Origin: a virus
Virus record (IMG/VR): IMGVR_UViG_3300008117_000071
Coordinates: 1-48,082 of that record
Length of the DNA stretch: 48,082 nt
Direction: 5' to 3' (one strand)
Shown: positions 37,604-46,209 of the stretch, in pieces
How positions within the stretch are numbered: position 1 is the stretch's first letter
Layout: every line of letters starts with the position of its first letter
Position numbers and translations under genes: made by a program
The notes under the pieces: generated by a model
Told to the model about the DNA's origin: nothing
Databases searched by the model: none
The model's input: the letters and a program-made list of their open reading frames with translations, nothing else

Positions 37604-39532
37604 TTAATTTTGAGTAAGATCAACTAACTCACAGCCGTCAGCACTACATGCCATAGTTTGTGAACTCTTAGTTGTATCAGATTTTTCGTAGTTCTTCAGC
37701 AATGACCAATCTACATCTTTTGGCATTTCTAGAGCCAAAGCAGTATATGCAATCTTGGTGCATTCCTGATACGGAGCCTGTCTATAGGTATGATCTGAAT
37801 GTGGTAGGAATGAAATTCCAGAAATTTCATCAAAATTCTTGTAAACCCAAGCACCGACTTCCATCCATTCATGCTCTTTTACAGTAATAGTTATACTTGG
37901 TTTATGCTCACACCAATGACGCTGATAAGTTAACCACAATTCAAGATGTTCAATTGCGGTAAGATCGTTGCGAGTTACAGATCCTTCTGCTTTCATGGGG
38001 AATGAAAACACCATAGTGTGGTCTGGTTTCATGACACATGGTTCCGCAGGGAATCCCATTTCCATCATCATTTGACATAGAGGATCTTTACGATCAGCAC
38101 GAACTGTACGAATGTAATATTCACTATGTCTAGCGTGTATTCCAGAGGCTGCGTCAACTAATTGCGACACTGTTCCAGATGGCTTTATGCAAGTAATTGC
38201 TGCTGATGGATTTATCTGTATTTTTTCAGACCATTCTTTGTTTGTGTCTATGGCTACTTTTTTCAGTTCTTCAAGAACAACAGATAATAATCTTTGATCC
38301 TTTGTACGCATCAAAACATTATCCATTATTCCCGTCATAGAAACACCAAGTAAAGCTTCTTCTTTGCAATTCTTTTCCCATGTTGATGAAAGATATGGGA
38401 AGTGTGTTAAAGATGATTGCCATGTTCCAAGAATCGTTGCCAATCTTATCTTTTTAGCAATAGTATCTTGAGTGTCATGTGGACGAATTACAACTTCTGT
38501 TAAGTTGCAAAATTCTTTGTCTCTAAGAATAATCTCAGAGCAGGGATTAGTTCCAAATTCATGATTTGGATTTCTACGATCTCCTAGTTTTGCCACAGTT
38601 TTTTGTGCTGCTGAACGGTTAAATATCCCACGCTCGCCGCTTTTGCTTTTATAGAGAGAGATCCACTCTTCCATAAAAGTTCCAATTTCTGGCTTTTCCT
38701 TATAGGCAACCGAATTGTTTGCCAAGGCTCGTTGTCCATTTTGTTCCCACCAAGCACCGCTTTTAGCTTCTCGCATTCTTTCGTCTGTGAGATTAGACAA
38801 TGAAATAAGAGCAGAGCGTCTAACGCCTCCAACAACGACAATCTCTGCGATTTTGCAAACAACATCGTGGCATTCAATGGAAGTAAGTTTTCTTCCTGCC
38901 GCTCTTTTAAAAGTATCCACGGTAAATTGAAAGAGATCTTCAAGAGGTCTTGGCCCCGAAGCTCTACCACCAAAGGTTTTGAGTCTAGCCCCAGAAGGAC
39001 GAATTTTTGACAAGTCCCATTTAGGAATTTGACCTCCAATAAGTAAGGATAATAATTCTCTGTACGCTTTAGCCCAACCAGCCTTACTGTCCTGTACCAC
39101 AATAACGGTTTCTGAATTAGAAAAGTTTTCAGCGATTGTAGGAAGTTTTTCAACATATTGTCTCTCCACAGAAAAACCTACTCCTGTACCACACATCAAA
39201 ATGTATAGAATTTCATCAAATGATCTGATATTGTTTACTGCGACATATGAACAATTATATCCTGCTGTATTGTCTCTCTTTAAAGCCTCACCAGCGGTCA
39301 TCAATGCTCTCATGGATGGCATTATTTCCAAGTTGAGAACTGATTCTTCTAACTCGTTTCTTAATGCTGTTGGAATTTTATAATTATGATTTTTTAAAAG
39401 ATGATCCTCAAAAAAATCAAAATAACGATTAACTGTCTCAGGCCAAGATTCTCTTCTATTTTCTTCCTCTAACCATCTAGAATATCTTGACTTGTAAATA
39501 AACTCTTGATAAAGTGTTGGTAAATTGTTCAT
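37604..39532 (-). CDS. nrdJ: Class II (B12-dependent) ribonucleotide reductase
   Basis: 642 residues, a single-chain class II enzyme that reduces ribonucleotides to deoxyribonucleotides with adenosylcobalamin. Visible landmarks: Cys94 in AGYNCSY (substrate-reducing pair), NPCSEI at 329-334 with thiyl-radical Cys331 and Glu333, IKPSGTVSQL, and the C-terminal redox pair Cys629/Cys634 (ACSADGCELVD). No class I NrdB partner is nearby. It lies between thyX and speD in the nucleotide block, a common gene set in marine T4-type phages. Confidence 0.93.
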   Translation of the reverse strand: MNNLPTLYQEFIYKSRYSRWLEEENRRESWPETVNRYFDFFEDHLLKNHNYKIPTALRNELEESVLNLEIMPSMRALMTAGEALKRDNTAGYNCSYVAVNNIRSFDEILYILMCGTGVGFSVERQYVEKLPTIAENFSNSETVIVVQDSKAGWAKAYRELLSLLIGGQIPKWDLSKIRPSGARLKTFGGRASGPRPLEDLFQFTVDTFKRAAGRKLTSIECHDVVCKIAEIVVVGGVRRSALISLSNLTDERMREAKSGAWWEQNGQRALANNSVAYKEKPEIGTFMEEWISLYKSKSGERGIFNRSAAQKTVAKLGDRRNPNHEFGTNPCSEIILRDKEFCNLTEVVIRPHDTQDTIAKKIRLATILGTWQSSLTHFPYLSSTWEKNCKEEALLGVSMTGIMDNVLMRTKDQRLLSVVLEELKKVAIDTNKEWSEKIQINPSAAITCIKPSGTVSQLVDAASGIHARHSEYYIRTVRADRKDPLCQMMMEMGFPAEPCVMKPDHTMVFSFPMKAEGSVTRNDLTAIEHLELWLTYQRHWCEHKPSITITVKEHEWMEVGAWVYKNFDEISGISFLPHSDHTYRQAPYQECTKIAYTALALEMPKDVDWSLLKNYEKSDTTKSSQTMACSADGCELVDLTQN

Positions 39533-39550
39533 AAAAACCTCGTCTTCTAT

Positions 39551-40249
39551 TTATTCTGGTTGTAGAGCCTTCCAAGAGACGGGGAACAATGGCTCTATTA
39601 ACTCCCCAATTGCCTTCGCGTAATTTTGAACTTCCCACTGTGCATGTGCTTCAATTCTTTGCACATACACCCTAGAAAATGCTGAAAGTGAACCTGTCCA
39701 CCACCATTCAGTATATAATGATTGTGGCAATGCCGCTCTTGCTTGCTCTGGTGCGACTCCACAGGACAAAAGTTCTTCATAAACTTCTAAAGAATCATCG
39801 CATAAATTTGTAAAAATATCTGTCAAATATGAAGGGGATTGAATAAAGCCAGAACTTCCCTGTTTTGCACCATTAGTTGGTGCGGATCTCCAAAATGGAA
39901 TATAAAATTCTGGTTTATCAGTAACATACCTACGGGAAATTTCATTCATAACCAAACCGACTTGATGCTTCCCAAGTTGAGCACGAACAAATATTGGAGC
40001 CTTGATTCTCAAAGTAATTTGTGGATGTGCGAACGGAGTCCAATGCTGATGTTTGGCTAGATATTTAATTAATTTAACATCTCTCTCTGAAAGACTTTTA
40101 CTGGGAATGTGTGAATCTGCAATATCCCATTCACTTTCCTTATTAAAGGAAACTCTAGCAGCATTCACAACTGTTAAATCAGAACCCATCCAATCTACAA
40201 GTTCGACATGACCATTATCTAGAACATTAATCTTCTTGTTTTCCATCAT
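39551..40249 (-). CDS. thyX: Flavin-dependent thymidylate synthase
   Basis: About 232 residues. FVRAQLGKHQVGLVMNEISR corresponds to the ThyX motif RHRxxSxNExSxR; the RHR-S part is KHQ-G, the NEISRRY part is intact, as I recall from phage ThyX proteins. It converts dUMP to dTMP using methylene-tetrahydrofolate and FAD. HWTPFAHPQ and RIEAHAQWE (C-terminal His/substrate region) are also present. I start at the paired ATG codons 40249/40246, preceded by AGGATGAGG and overlapping the end of the upstream gene. Confidence 0.9.
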   Translation of the reverse strand: MMENKKINVLDNGHVELVDWMGSDLTVVNAARVSFNKESEWDIADSHIPSKSLSERDVKLIKYLAKHQHWTPFAHPQITLRIKAPIFVRAQLGKHQVGLVMNEISRRYVTDKPEFYIPFWRSAPTNGAKQGSSGFIQSPSYLTDIFTNLCDDSLEVYEELLSCGVAPEQARAALPQSLYTEWWWTGSLSAFSRVYVQRIEAHAQWEVQNYAKAIGELIEPLFPVSWKALQPE

Positions 40250-40460
40250 CCTCATCCTTGACATAATTTAATTTTATTCCCTGAACATCTTCTTCTGTGA
40301 ATGTTTTTGCATAATCACTGGCTCTCTTAAAAAGCTCTGGATCATTATTCTTTATATAATATGCAAAATGCTCATTGAACTTTAAAAAAGCTTCCATAAT
40401 TTTTTGGGCTTTATAGTCGTTTTTATCAGAATCGTCTTCGTATTCTTCTTTATAATTCAT
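40227..40460 (-). CDS. Hypothetical acidic protein
   Basis: 77 residues, acidic at both ends with a helical middle (EAFLKFNEHFAYYIKNNDPE). It starts on the stop of the primase gene (ATGA; an ATG four codons earlier is possible). Function unknown; always-coupled placement between primase and thyX suggests a replication accessory. Confidence 0.7.
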   Translation of the reverse strand: MNYKEEYEDDSDKNDYKAQKIMEAFLKFNEHFAYYIKNNDPELFKRASDYAKTFTEEDVQGIKLNYVKDEDDGKQED

Positions 40461-41443
40461 ATTTTTTTCCATTTATTAAATACAAGTTTGGCTCTTAGAC
40501 CATCGTAAATATTGTTCATAATTATACCATAAACATCCAAATTGGCAAGAACCATTTCATTTATATCCTTTTGTCTTACGGATTTTGGAAATATGCATAC
40601 TTTTTTGTTTTGACTTATCAAATGATCCATCAGGGAAACTACTTCAATATTATACGGTTGATTATCCAAAATATACACAGCATTTGAATCATCGATCTCT
40701 TTGGAGATATTTCTCATCTTTGATAAACCAAGAGTGGCTAATCCATTTGAAACAAACATAGAATCAAATGGACCCTCCAATATGAAAAATTGTTTATTTG
40801 TATCAACCCTTGAATAATTAAAGTAGCAAGAAGATTCATTTTTCTTTAAGGTAATATACTTCATTTTGGAATTTTTATCAAATGATCTACCTTGAATTCC
40901 ACAAAGACCATTTTTACCTTCGATTTTAATAATTAACCGATCTTCTTCTAAAAATTTGTCCTTATACGCCTCGTCAAATTCCTCTGCAACCTTTGAAAAG
41001 TTTTCGCTATATGCCAAACTGGACCAAAATTTTCTAGGAATTCTTCTGCTGTCGAGATACAGTCTTGCCTTATGGGATGATGGGAGTTTTTCAATAGCCT
41101 GTAAAGAATTTACAGTGGCTTCTTTTTGGTCTTCTGGTTTCCTATAAACAACCTCCTGATAATCACGAACATCCTTGAATTTTTCAAAATTATATTCTTT
41201 AGCCAATGCGGGAGACACTTGCTCTAGAAAAGAATATAAATTCAAAGAGACTCCACAGTTATGACACTTGTAAAAATAAGTATCTTTACTGCTAAAGAAA
41301 TAGCCTCTGGCTTTATTTTTATTCTGTGAAGAATCACCACATATCTTACATCTACAATTTGCTAGATCATCATCCTTCCACTTGAACTTTTCAAGTTGCG
41401 AAGAAACCATATTGATAAATTTTTTATCGATATAAAGACTCAT
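40457..41443 (-). CDS. DNA primase, T4 gp61-like
   Basis: 328 residues. A zinc ribbon at the N-terminus (CRCKIC ... CHNC, about residues 30-63), a helical middle, then a toprim-type core with FILEGPFDSMF (catalytic Glu) and AVYILDNQPYN. This matches T4-type primases, which make RNA primers with the helicase encoded directly upstream. It starts TGATG on the helicase stop. Confidence 0.88.
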   Translation of the reverse strand: MSLYIDKKFINMVSSQLEKFKWKDDDLANCRCKICGDSSQNKNKARGYFFSSKDTYFYKCHNCGVSLNLYSFLEQVSPALAKEYNFEKFKDVRDYQEVVYRKPEDQKEATVNSLQAIEKLPSSHKARLYLDSRRIPRKFWSSLAYSENFSKVAEEFDEAYKDKFLEEDRLIIKIEGKNGLCGIQGRSFDKNSKMKYITLKKNESSCYFNYSRVDTNKQFFILEGPFDSMFVSNGLATLGLSKMRNISKEIDDSNAVYILDNQPYNIEVVSLMDHLISQNKKVCIFPKSVRQKDINEMVLANLDVYGIIMNNIYDGLRAKLVFNKWKKI

Positions 41444-42822
41444 CAAAAATTCCAGTTTGATACATTAATTTTATCTGTACTTATTTTTGACTTTGAAAAG
41501 AAATCTTCAGGGTTTGATTTTTTGATCTCTGTGCTGTTTTCATCAACATCATATAGTTTCATTTTTGCTCGGTTGATTCCGACAATAAATTTTCTGTTTT
41601 GATAAGTGTCATTATATCTGTTTTTCAACTGCTTCACCATCACCTGATTCAGACTTTCCAATTCTTCGGTGCTAATCAATGCAAACATCAAATCGGATGT
41701 GGCTGGCAAACCAAATGATTCTGAAGTATTCGTCAAATCAGGATCTGAGTTTGAATATCCCTCCCTATTAGTCTGTGTCGCCGTAAAAACAGGAACATTA
41801 TATTCAACAGCAAGTCCTCTTAATTCCTCAGCAATGGATTTAACAATTGTGTATGAATTTGCATTGGATGATGATCTAATCCTTACAGAAGAGCAGATGT
41901 TTAGATAATCGATAAAGATGATGTCTGGCTTGAACTTCTTCTTCAACCATAATTCATCAAGCAAGAATCTAAAATGATTTGCATTTGCTGTTGCTGTAGG
42001 ATATTCTTTTATGATCAATCTTCCCTTAAAACCACCACACATATTAAGAATTTTCTTCTCATATGCAAGTTTTGGTAGTTGCTTTAATTCATCCATGGTA
42101 ACATCTAGAATATTTGCATCGATTCTTTCTGCAATTTTTTCCTCAGACATCTCACATGTGATATACAAAACATTTAAATTTTGTTTCAAACAATTAGCAG
42201 CATGATGGCACAGAAACAAAGACTTACCAACGCCAGTTCCAGCCATTACTACAGACAATGTTTTCGAAGAAACACCACCCCGTGTGATCGCATTAAAATA
42301 ATGAAGATCGAATGGAATTTTCTTTTCCACAGCATGATAAAAATCATATCTCTTCATATAATCTTCAACATAGTCATGTCCTATGTTTGAATCGAAAGAC
42401 ACAGACAATGCTTTGGCTAGAATATCTGGAATTGCAGTTTGTGGAACACTTTCATTTTTACCATCAAAGATATTAATCGACTCGACAATCGCATTGTATA
42501 CCGCTTTGTCTTTACAAAACTTTTCAGTTTCATCACAAAGCCAATCGTATAAATCCTCTTTCTTTGGTTCAAAGATTTTATCTATTGAACTGTTAATTTC
42601 TTGTACTTCCCTTTCAGATACTCCTGTTAGAGACTCAGCCGCCACAAGCAAGGATTCCTTGTTTGGCAAATCATTATATTCAATGATAAAAGAATTGATC
42701 AGACTATAGATTTTCTTCTCGACTACATTGTGAAAATATTCCGTTTTTAGGAACGGAATAACTTTTCTAGCATACTTGTCGTTGTGACAAAGATTATGCA
42801 ATATGATCTTTTCAATATTCAT
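41443..42822 (-). CDS. Replicative DnaB-family helicase, T4 gp41-like
   Basis: 459 residues. N-terminal helical domain, linker, then a RecA-fold motor: Walker A AGTGVGKS (194-201), Walker B region DIIFIDYLNI, and the FTATQTNREGY and GLPATSDLMFAL segments typical of DnaB/gp41. It unwinds the lagging-strand template as a hexamer with primase. Overlaps uvsX and primase genes. Confidence 0.92.
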   Translation of the reverse strand: MNIEKIILHNLCHNDKYARKVIPFLKTEYFHNVVEKKIYSLINSFIIEYNDLPNKESLLVAAESLTGVSEREVQEINSSIDKIFEPKKEDLYDWLCDETEKFCKDKAVYNAIVESINIFDGKNESVPQTAIPDILAKALSVSFDSNIGHDYVEDYMKRYDFYHAVEKKIPFDLHYFNAITRGGVSSKTLSVVMAGTGVGKSLFLCHHAANCLKQNLNVLYITCEMSEEKIAERIDANILDVTMDELKQLPKLAYEKKILNMCGGFKGRLIIKEYPTATANANHFRFLLDELWLKKKFKPDIIFIDYLNICSSVRIRSSSNANSYTIVKSIAEELRGLAVEYNVPVFTATQTNREGYSNSDPDLTNTSESFGLPATSDLMFALISTEELESLNQVMVKQLKNRYNDTYQNRKFIVGINRAKMKLYDVDENSTEIKKSNPEDFFSKSKISTDKINVSNWNF

Positions 42823-43838
42823 GATCCGTATTTAAATTCTTTATTAGCAGCCTCTTCAAGTTTCTTCATTACATCTTCTGTAAAATACTTTGATGGATTC
42901 TCGTAGATGTTTTTTTCAAATGCAGAAGATCCATCTGGTAATGAGATTCTGGTTCCATTCTTTACAAAGATACCAGAATCTAGAGCCAAGTCAACCAAGC
43001 CATAATAAGAATCCAATCCAGTTTCATAATTTAACTTTACGGTGATGGTCTTGTTTTCCTTTGTGAACCTAGACTTGTAGAGTTTACAGGTGATGAGATT
43101 TCCAACAATATCTCCATCGTTGTCTTTGTCTTTCTTCTTAGACAAGTAGACAATCGTTGATGCAGCATACTTAAGACCAGTTCCACCACCCATCTCTGAA
43201 GTTGGAACATAGGCTCCAACAATCTGATATGTGTGGTTTGTCATGATTAGAGGAATCTTTGCCTTTCCGAGTTTCAATGTAAGAACTCTAAAGGTTGATT
43301 TGATGACCTGTGCTCTGGTCATATCTCTGACTTCCTTACCTTCAGTAGTGTCTGTAATCTCTTTGCTAGTTGAAAGCATTCCAAGAGAATCCAAAACAAT
43401 CATTATTGGCTTTCTCTTACTTTCATCTTCTTCCAGATATTTGTCAACCATTGTAATTGTTTGAAGTCTAAATTCTTCAACAGTTGAAACTGGAAAAACT
43501 GCCACTCTCTTCGGATCTACGCCTCTGGTTTTAAACATATCGGAGGTTACCGCTTGTTCTGTATCGAAATACAGAACATAACCATCTGGATTGTCTCTCA
43601 GGAATTGGGCAAGAATACCGATAGTGAAGTAAGTTTTTCCTGTTGCTGCCTCTCCAGCCAAAGCAATAATCTTGTTGTTTGGCATACCACCTTTAAGGCT
43701 ACCAGACAACAAAGCATTGAACATCATACTTCCAGTATCAATAAACCCATCGACATCGCTTCCATCTAGACCATCCTCGACTATAGAAGCATATTTGTTT
43801 CCTGAATGTTTGATAATTTGACTTAGAAAATCGCTCAT
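42819..43838 (-). CDS. uvsX: UvsX recombinase (RecA family)
   Basis: 339 residues. Walker A GEAATGKT (62-69), Walker B MIVLDSLG, and GGGTGLKYAAS downstream. Length and gene order (polymerase, uvsX, gp41) match T4-type phages. It promotes strand exchange in recombination-dependent replication. Overlaps the polymerase fragment gene by 4 nt. Confidence 0.93.
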   Translation of the reverse strand: MSDFLSQIIKHSGNKYASIVEDGLDGSDVDGFIDTGSMMFNALLSGSLKGGMPNNKIIALAGEAATGKTYFTIGILAQFLRDNPDGYVLYFDTEQAVTSDMFKTRGVDPKRVAVFPVSTVEEFRLQTITMVDKYLEEDESKRKPIMIVLDSLGMLSTSKEITDTTEGKEVRDMTRAQVIKSTFRVLTLKLGKAKIPLIMTNHTYQIVGAYVPTSEMGGGTGLKYAASTIVYLSKKKDKDNDGDIVGNLITCKLYKSRFTKENKTITVKLNYETGLDSYYGLVDLALDSGIFVKNGTRISLPDGSSAFEKNIYENPSKYFTEDVMKKLEEAANKEFKYGS

Positions 43839-44947
43839 ATAAATAAACTCTCCAATGTATTTTTTCTTTCATGGCTCCATCCAATGGACTCCATGATGCT
43901 TTTAAGTGGATCTAAAAATGACTTTTCGAACTGGGTATTATAGTCGATAAAATCATGAATGTCAAATTCATTCGGTATCTTGGATAAGAAACCAATGACA
44001 CAATCCTCACCAACAGATCCAGAAATTGGATTTGGTTTCTTTAGAAATATAAATTTAATCTTTTCACCTTCTATAATTTTTGGATACTTCTTGTTTAATT
44101 TATACTGGTCAATATAATGATTATAGAGTAGTGCAGCTTTTACGGCAATTGGTGTTGATTTCTTATAGATCTTTTGTGAATCTTTATACTTCTCAAGACC
44201 ATTGACTGATCTGGGAAAGGCTATCAACTCTGGATCTAGTTTGAAAAATTCTTTCTTAAACGATTCTACAAATTCAATCAACTCATTTTCAGATTCATTC
44301 AAAACTATAGAAATTGCAGTTTTTAGTTTGTTTCTAACAACTTCTGGTGTTGAAGATCTGGTTGTTTCGATACCCATTATTTTTTGTTTGGCCTTATCGT
44401 ATCTTACTCCTTCAGAGTCCCAGACATTCAACATATACCTTTTCTTTGCAGTCCAAACACCCTTATCAGCAATTACTTCCCTAGACATGAATATTCTATT
44501 TTCATAGGCATTCATTGTCGATGCTAATTCTTCACATTGCTTTTTGATAAATGGTAGAATAATTTTTTCAGAGATGTTATCGATATAATCTATCTTTTCT
44601 TTTTTGCTTTTTCCAGCAGAGAATTTATTTACCGCATCATTTAAATTCAAATAAATTGAATCTGTATCAGATGCAATAACATAATCTACATTCTCCTTTC
44701 CAATTACATTGTTTAACAACTCATTTACCTTAATACCTATCCATTGAATGGACAGCTGTCCAGATAGAGTAATTGCCTCGGCTAGATCAGTGCTATAAAA
44801 TCTGAACCATTCATTGCCCAATGCGCCGTAAGCGGAATTCAGTTGAACCTTTCTTACGAGTTGAAAATTGTGATATTTTGAAATATCATATTCAAGAGTT
44901 CTTTTGTATTCAAGCAACTCTCTATCGGAAAGTTTTTCAAGATTCAT
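43835..44947 (-). CDS. 43: DNA polymerase B, C-terminal part only (T4 gp43-like)
   Basis: 370 residues. It begins in the fingers region: motif B LVRKVQLNSAYGALGNEWFR (Lys33, NSAYG 37-41), motif C SDTDS (94-97), then VWTAKKRYMLNVWDSEG and KIMGIETTRSSTP of the thumb, and a C-terminal ESLFI like the clamp-binding end of gp43. The N-terminal domain, exonuclease and motif A (DxxSLYPS) are missing, and the upstream frames up to 48 kb do not encode them. Full-length gp43 is about 900 residues, so this looks like a split polymerase whose first half lies elsewhere. Confidence 0.9.
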   Translation of the reverse strand: MNLEKLSDRELLEYKRTLEYDISKYHNFQLVRKVQLNSAYGALGNEWFRFYSTDLAEAITLSGQLSIQWIGIKVNELLNNVIGKENVDYVIASDTDSIYLNLNDAVNKFSAGKSKKEKIDYIDNISEKIILPFIKKQCEELASTMNAYENRIFMSREVIADKGVWTAKKRYMLNVWDSEGVRYDKAKQKIMGIETTRSSTPEVVRNKLKTAISIVLNESENELIEFVESFKKEFFKLDPELIAFPRSVNGLEKYKDSQKIYKKSTPIAVKAALLYNHYIDQYKLNKKYPKIIEGEKIKFIFLKKPNPISGSVGEDCVIGFLSKIPNEFDIHDFIDYNTQFEKSFLDPLKSIMESIGWSHERKNTLESLFI

Positions 44948-45140
44948 TGTAAAATTTTTTGTCCTCTTTTAATGTCTTTGAAGACACTAGTTTGACCTGA
45001 TATTTAGATGGATGTACTGTATAGTTTTTTCTCCAGGATTCTGCTTCTTCTTTGCTATCCCAGATCGAAATACTTTTATCAGATTCCCTCATCCAATCAT
45101 CTTTGTCCCCATTCACGATAAACAAACCAAATTTACTCAT
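44937..45140 (-). CDS. Hypothetical protein
   Basis: 67 residues, mixed alpha/beta (SIWDSKEEAESWRKNYTVHP). It overlaps the polymerase fragment by 11 nt and the upstream gene by 8 nt. Its position at the split point of gene 43 is notable, but it has no polymerase or endonuclease motif. Confidence 0.75.
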   Translation of the reverse strand: MSKFGLFIVNGDKDDWMRESDKSISIWDSKEEAESWRKNYTVHPSKYQVKLVSSKTLKEDKKFYNES

Positions 45141-45417
45141 AATAATTATTAATTAATTTAATGTATTCTTCCTGAAGTTTTAAAAATTCTTCAAAATACT
45201 TTTGATAATTTTTTTCATTTACCTCAGAATTTTGAAACTCATCTATTACATCTTTTGAATCGGAAATAACATGAGAAACTTCTTTAATTAAAGCTTTCAT
45301 ATTATTTCTTAAATTTAACAGTTGAAATGATAATTTTTTATACTTCTCTTCAACAGATTCAAAAGATTCAGATGGTTGCTCGTAATTACTTTCGTAATAG
45401 TCTATGCGTTCATCCAT
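45133..45417 (-). CDS. Coiled-coil protein
   Basis: 94 residues, acidic and helical throughout with Leu/Ile heptads. Start 5 nt after a TATACT box (leaderless type). First gene of the polymerase unit in this window. Function unknown. Confidence 0.75.
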   Translation of the reverse strand: MDERIDYYESNYEQPSESFESVEEKYKKLSFQLLNLRNNMKALIKEVSHVISDSKDVIDEFQNSEVNEKNYQKYFEEFLKLQEEYIKLINNYYE

Positions 45418-45451
45418 ACACTAGTATATATCGGGAATAGCCAAATATCAA
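45418..45451 (-). promoter_or_regulatory. Sigma70-like promoter, near-leaderless
   Basis: TTGATA (45446-45451), 17-bp spacer, TATACT (45423-45428), 5 nt to the ATG at 45417. It is the promoter I can see for the replication unit. Confidence 0.65.
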
Positions 45452-45771
45452 GAGTTTTTTATTCTACTTTTGTTTATTGTTTCTATTCTGTTAACGACAT
45501 CATCATGATTAAAATATGATGGACTCATATTGATATCACACCACATTACCCATCCATTTATTTCCTTTGAACAAATAATTAAATTTTCATGAATATGATC
45601 ATCAAAATATCTAGATTTATTTTTAAATGTGTCGGAATATAATTCTAATTCTATGTCTTTGAGCCATCCAGCCGCATAAAAATTATTTGAAGCTTCTTCG
45701 ATTAATTTTTCAATGTAATCACAGCAAATTTTTTGAATAGGTGTAAATGTTTCAGGAATTATTACCTTCAT
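45448..45771 (-). CDS. Hypothetical protein
   Basis: 107 residues, acidic, aromatic-rich C-terminal half (GWVMWCDINMSPSYFNHDDV). It starts within the end of the nuclease gene. Function unknown. Confidence 0.75.
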   Translation of the reverse strand: MKVIIPETFTPIQKICCDYIEKLIEEASNNFYAAGWLKDIELELYSDTFKNKSRYFDDHIHENLIICSKEINGWVMWCDINMSPSYFNHDDVVNRIETINKSRIKNS

Positions 45772-46159
45772 TCAATTTTCTTCTTTCCAATAATAAATTA
45801 AAATCTTTTTTCTTTGTTCCACCATCATATGCCCATGCATATCCTAAACGAACAAGCATTTCATTCAATGATTCTTTTGATCCATCACCATAAAAATGAC
45901 CAAGGATTCTTCCATACTTATCATCTTTTTCTGTCTGAACTTTAATATTTTTATTCGACATTATCCAATTTGTTATAAATTCTTTTGCTTCTAATCCAAA
46001 CTTTTTCTCATATTCATCTTTAGTGATGGATTCTGGTGTGTCTATTCCATTAAGTCTTACTCTCTGCTTTGTGGTTAAAGAGAATCCTAAATCTATGGTA
46101 ATATCCAAAGTATCTCCATCTACTACCTTATTTACTTCCTTTACAACATATTCAAACAT
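45752..46159 (-). CDS. Thermonuclease (staphylococcal nuclease family)
   Basis: 135 residues. KVVDGDTLDI, RLNGIDTPES with Arg35, Asp40 and Glu43, and KYGRILG with Arg84 reproduce the SNase active site. It should cleave DNA and RNA with calcium. No signal peptide, so it acts in the cell, perhaps in host-DNA breakdown. AAGGAAA precedes the ATG, and a late-type box lies 19 nt upstream. Confidence 0.9.
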   Translation of the reverse strand: MFEYVVKEVNKVVDGDTLDITIDLGFSLTTKQRVRLNGIDTPESITKDEYEKKFGLEAKEFITNWIMSNKNIKVQTEKDDKYGRILGHFYGDGSKESLNEMLVRLGYAWAYDGGTKKKDFNLLLERRKLNEGNNS

Positions 46160-46177
46160 AGTTTTTCCTTGTTGTAT

Positions 46178-46185
46178 TATTTATA
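46178..46185 (-). promoter_or_regulatory. T4-type late promoter
   Basis: TATAAATA on the minus strand, 18 nt before the ATG at 46159 and directly after the tmRNA terminator. Confidence 0.6.
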
Positions 46186-46209
46186 AAAAAACCCACCATT
46201 ACTGGTGGG
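46185..46209 (-). terminator. Terminator of the tmRNA gene
   Basis: 7-bp hairpin (46192-46198 with 46203-46209, TTAC loop) followed by seven T on the minus strand. Confidence 0.85.

Noticed and set aside
38584-39156. 190-residue minus-strand frame
   Set aside because: Another frame of the class II reductase gene; the real frame carries the catalytic cysteines.
44937-45140. Homing endonuclease or intron as the cause of the polymerase split
   Set aside because: The 67-residue protein has no LAGLIDADG, GIY-YIG or HNH motif, and I see no intron-like ends; the flanking genes keep operon overlaps.
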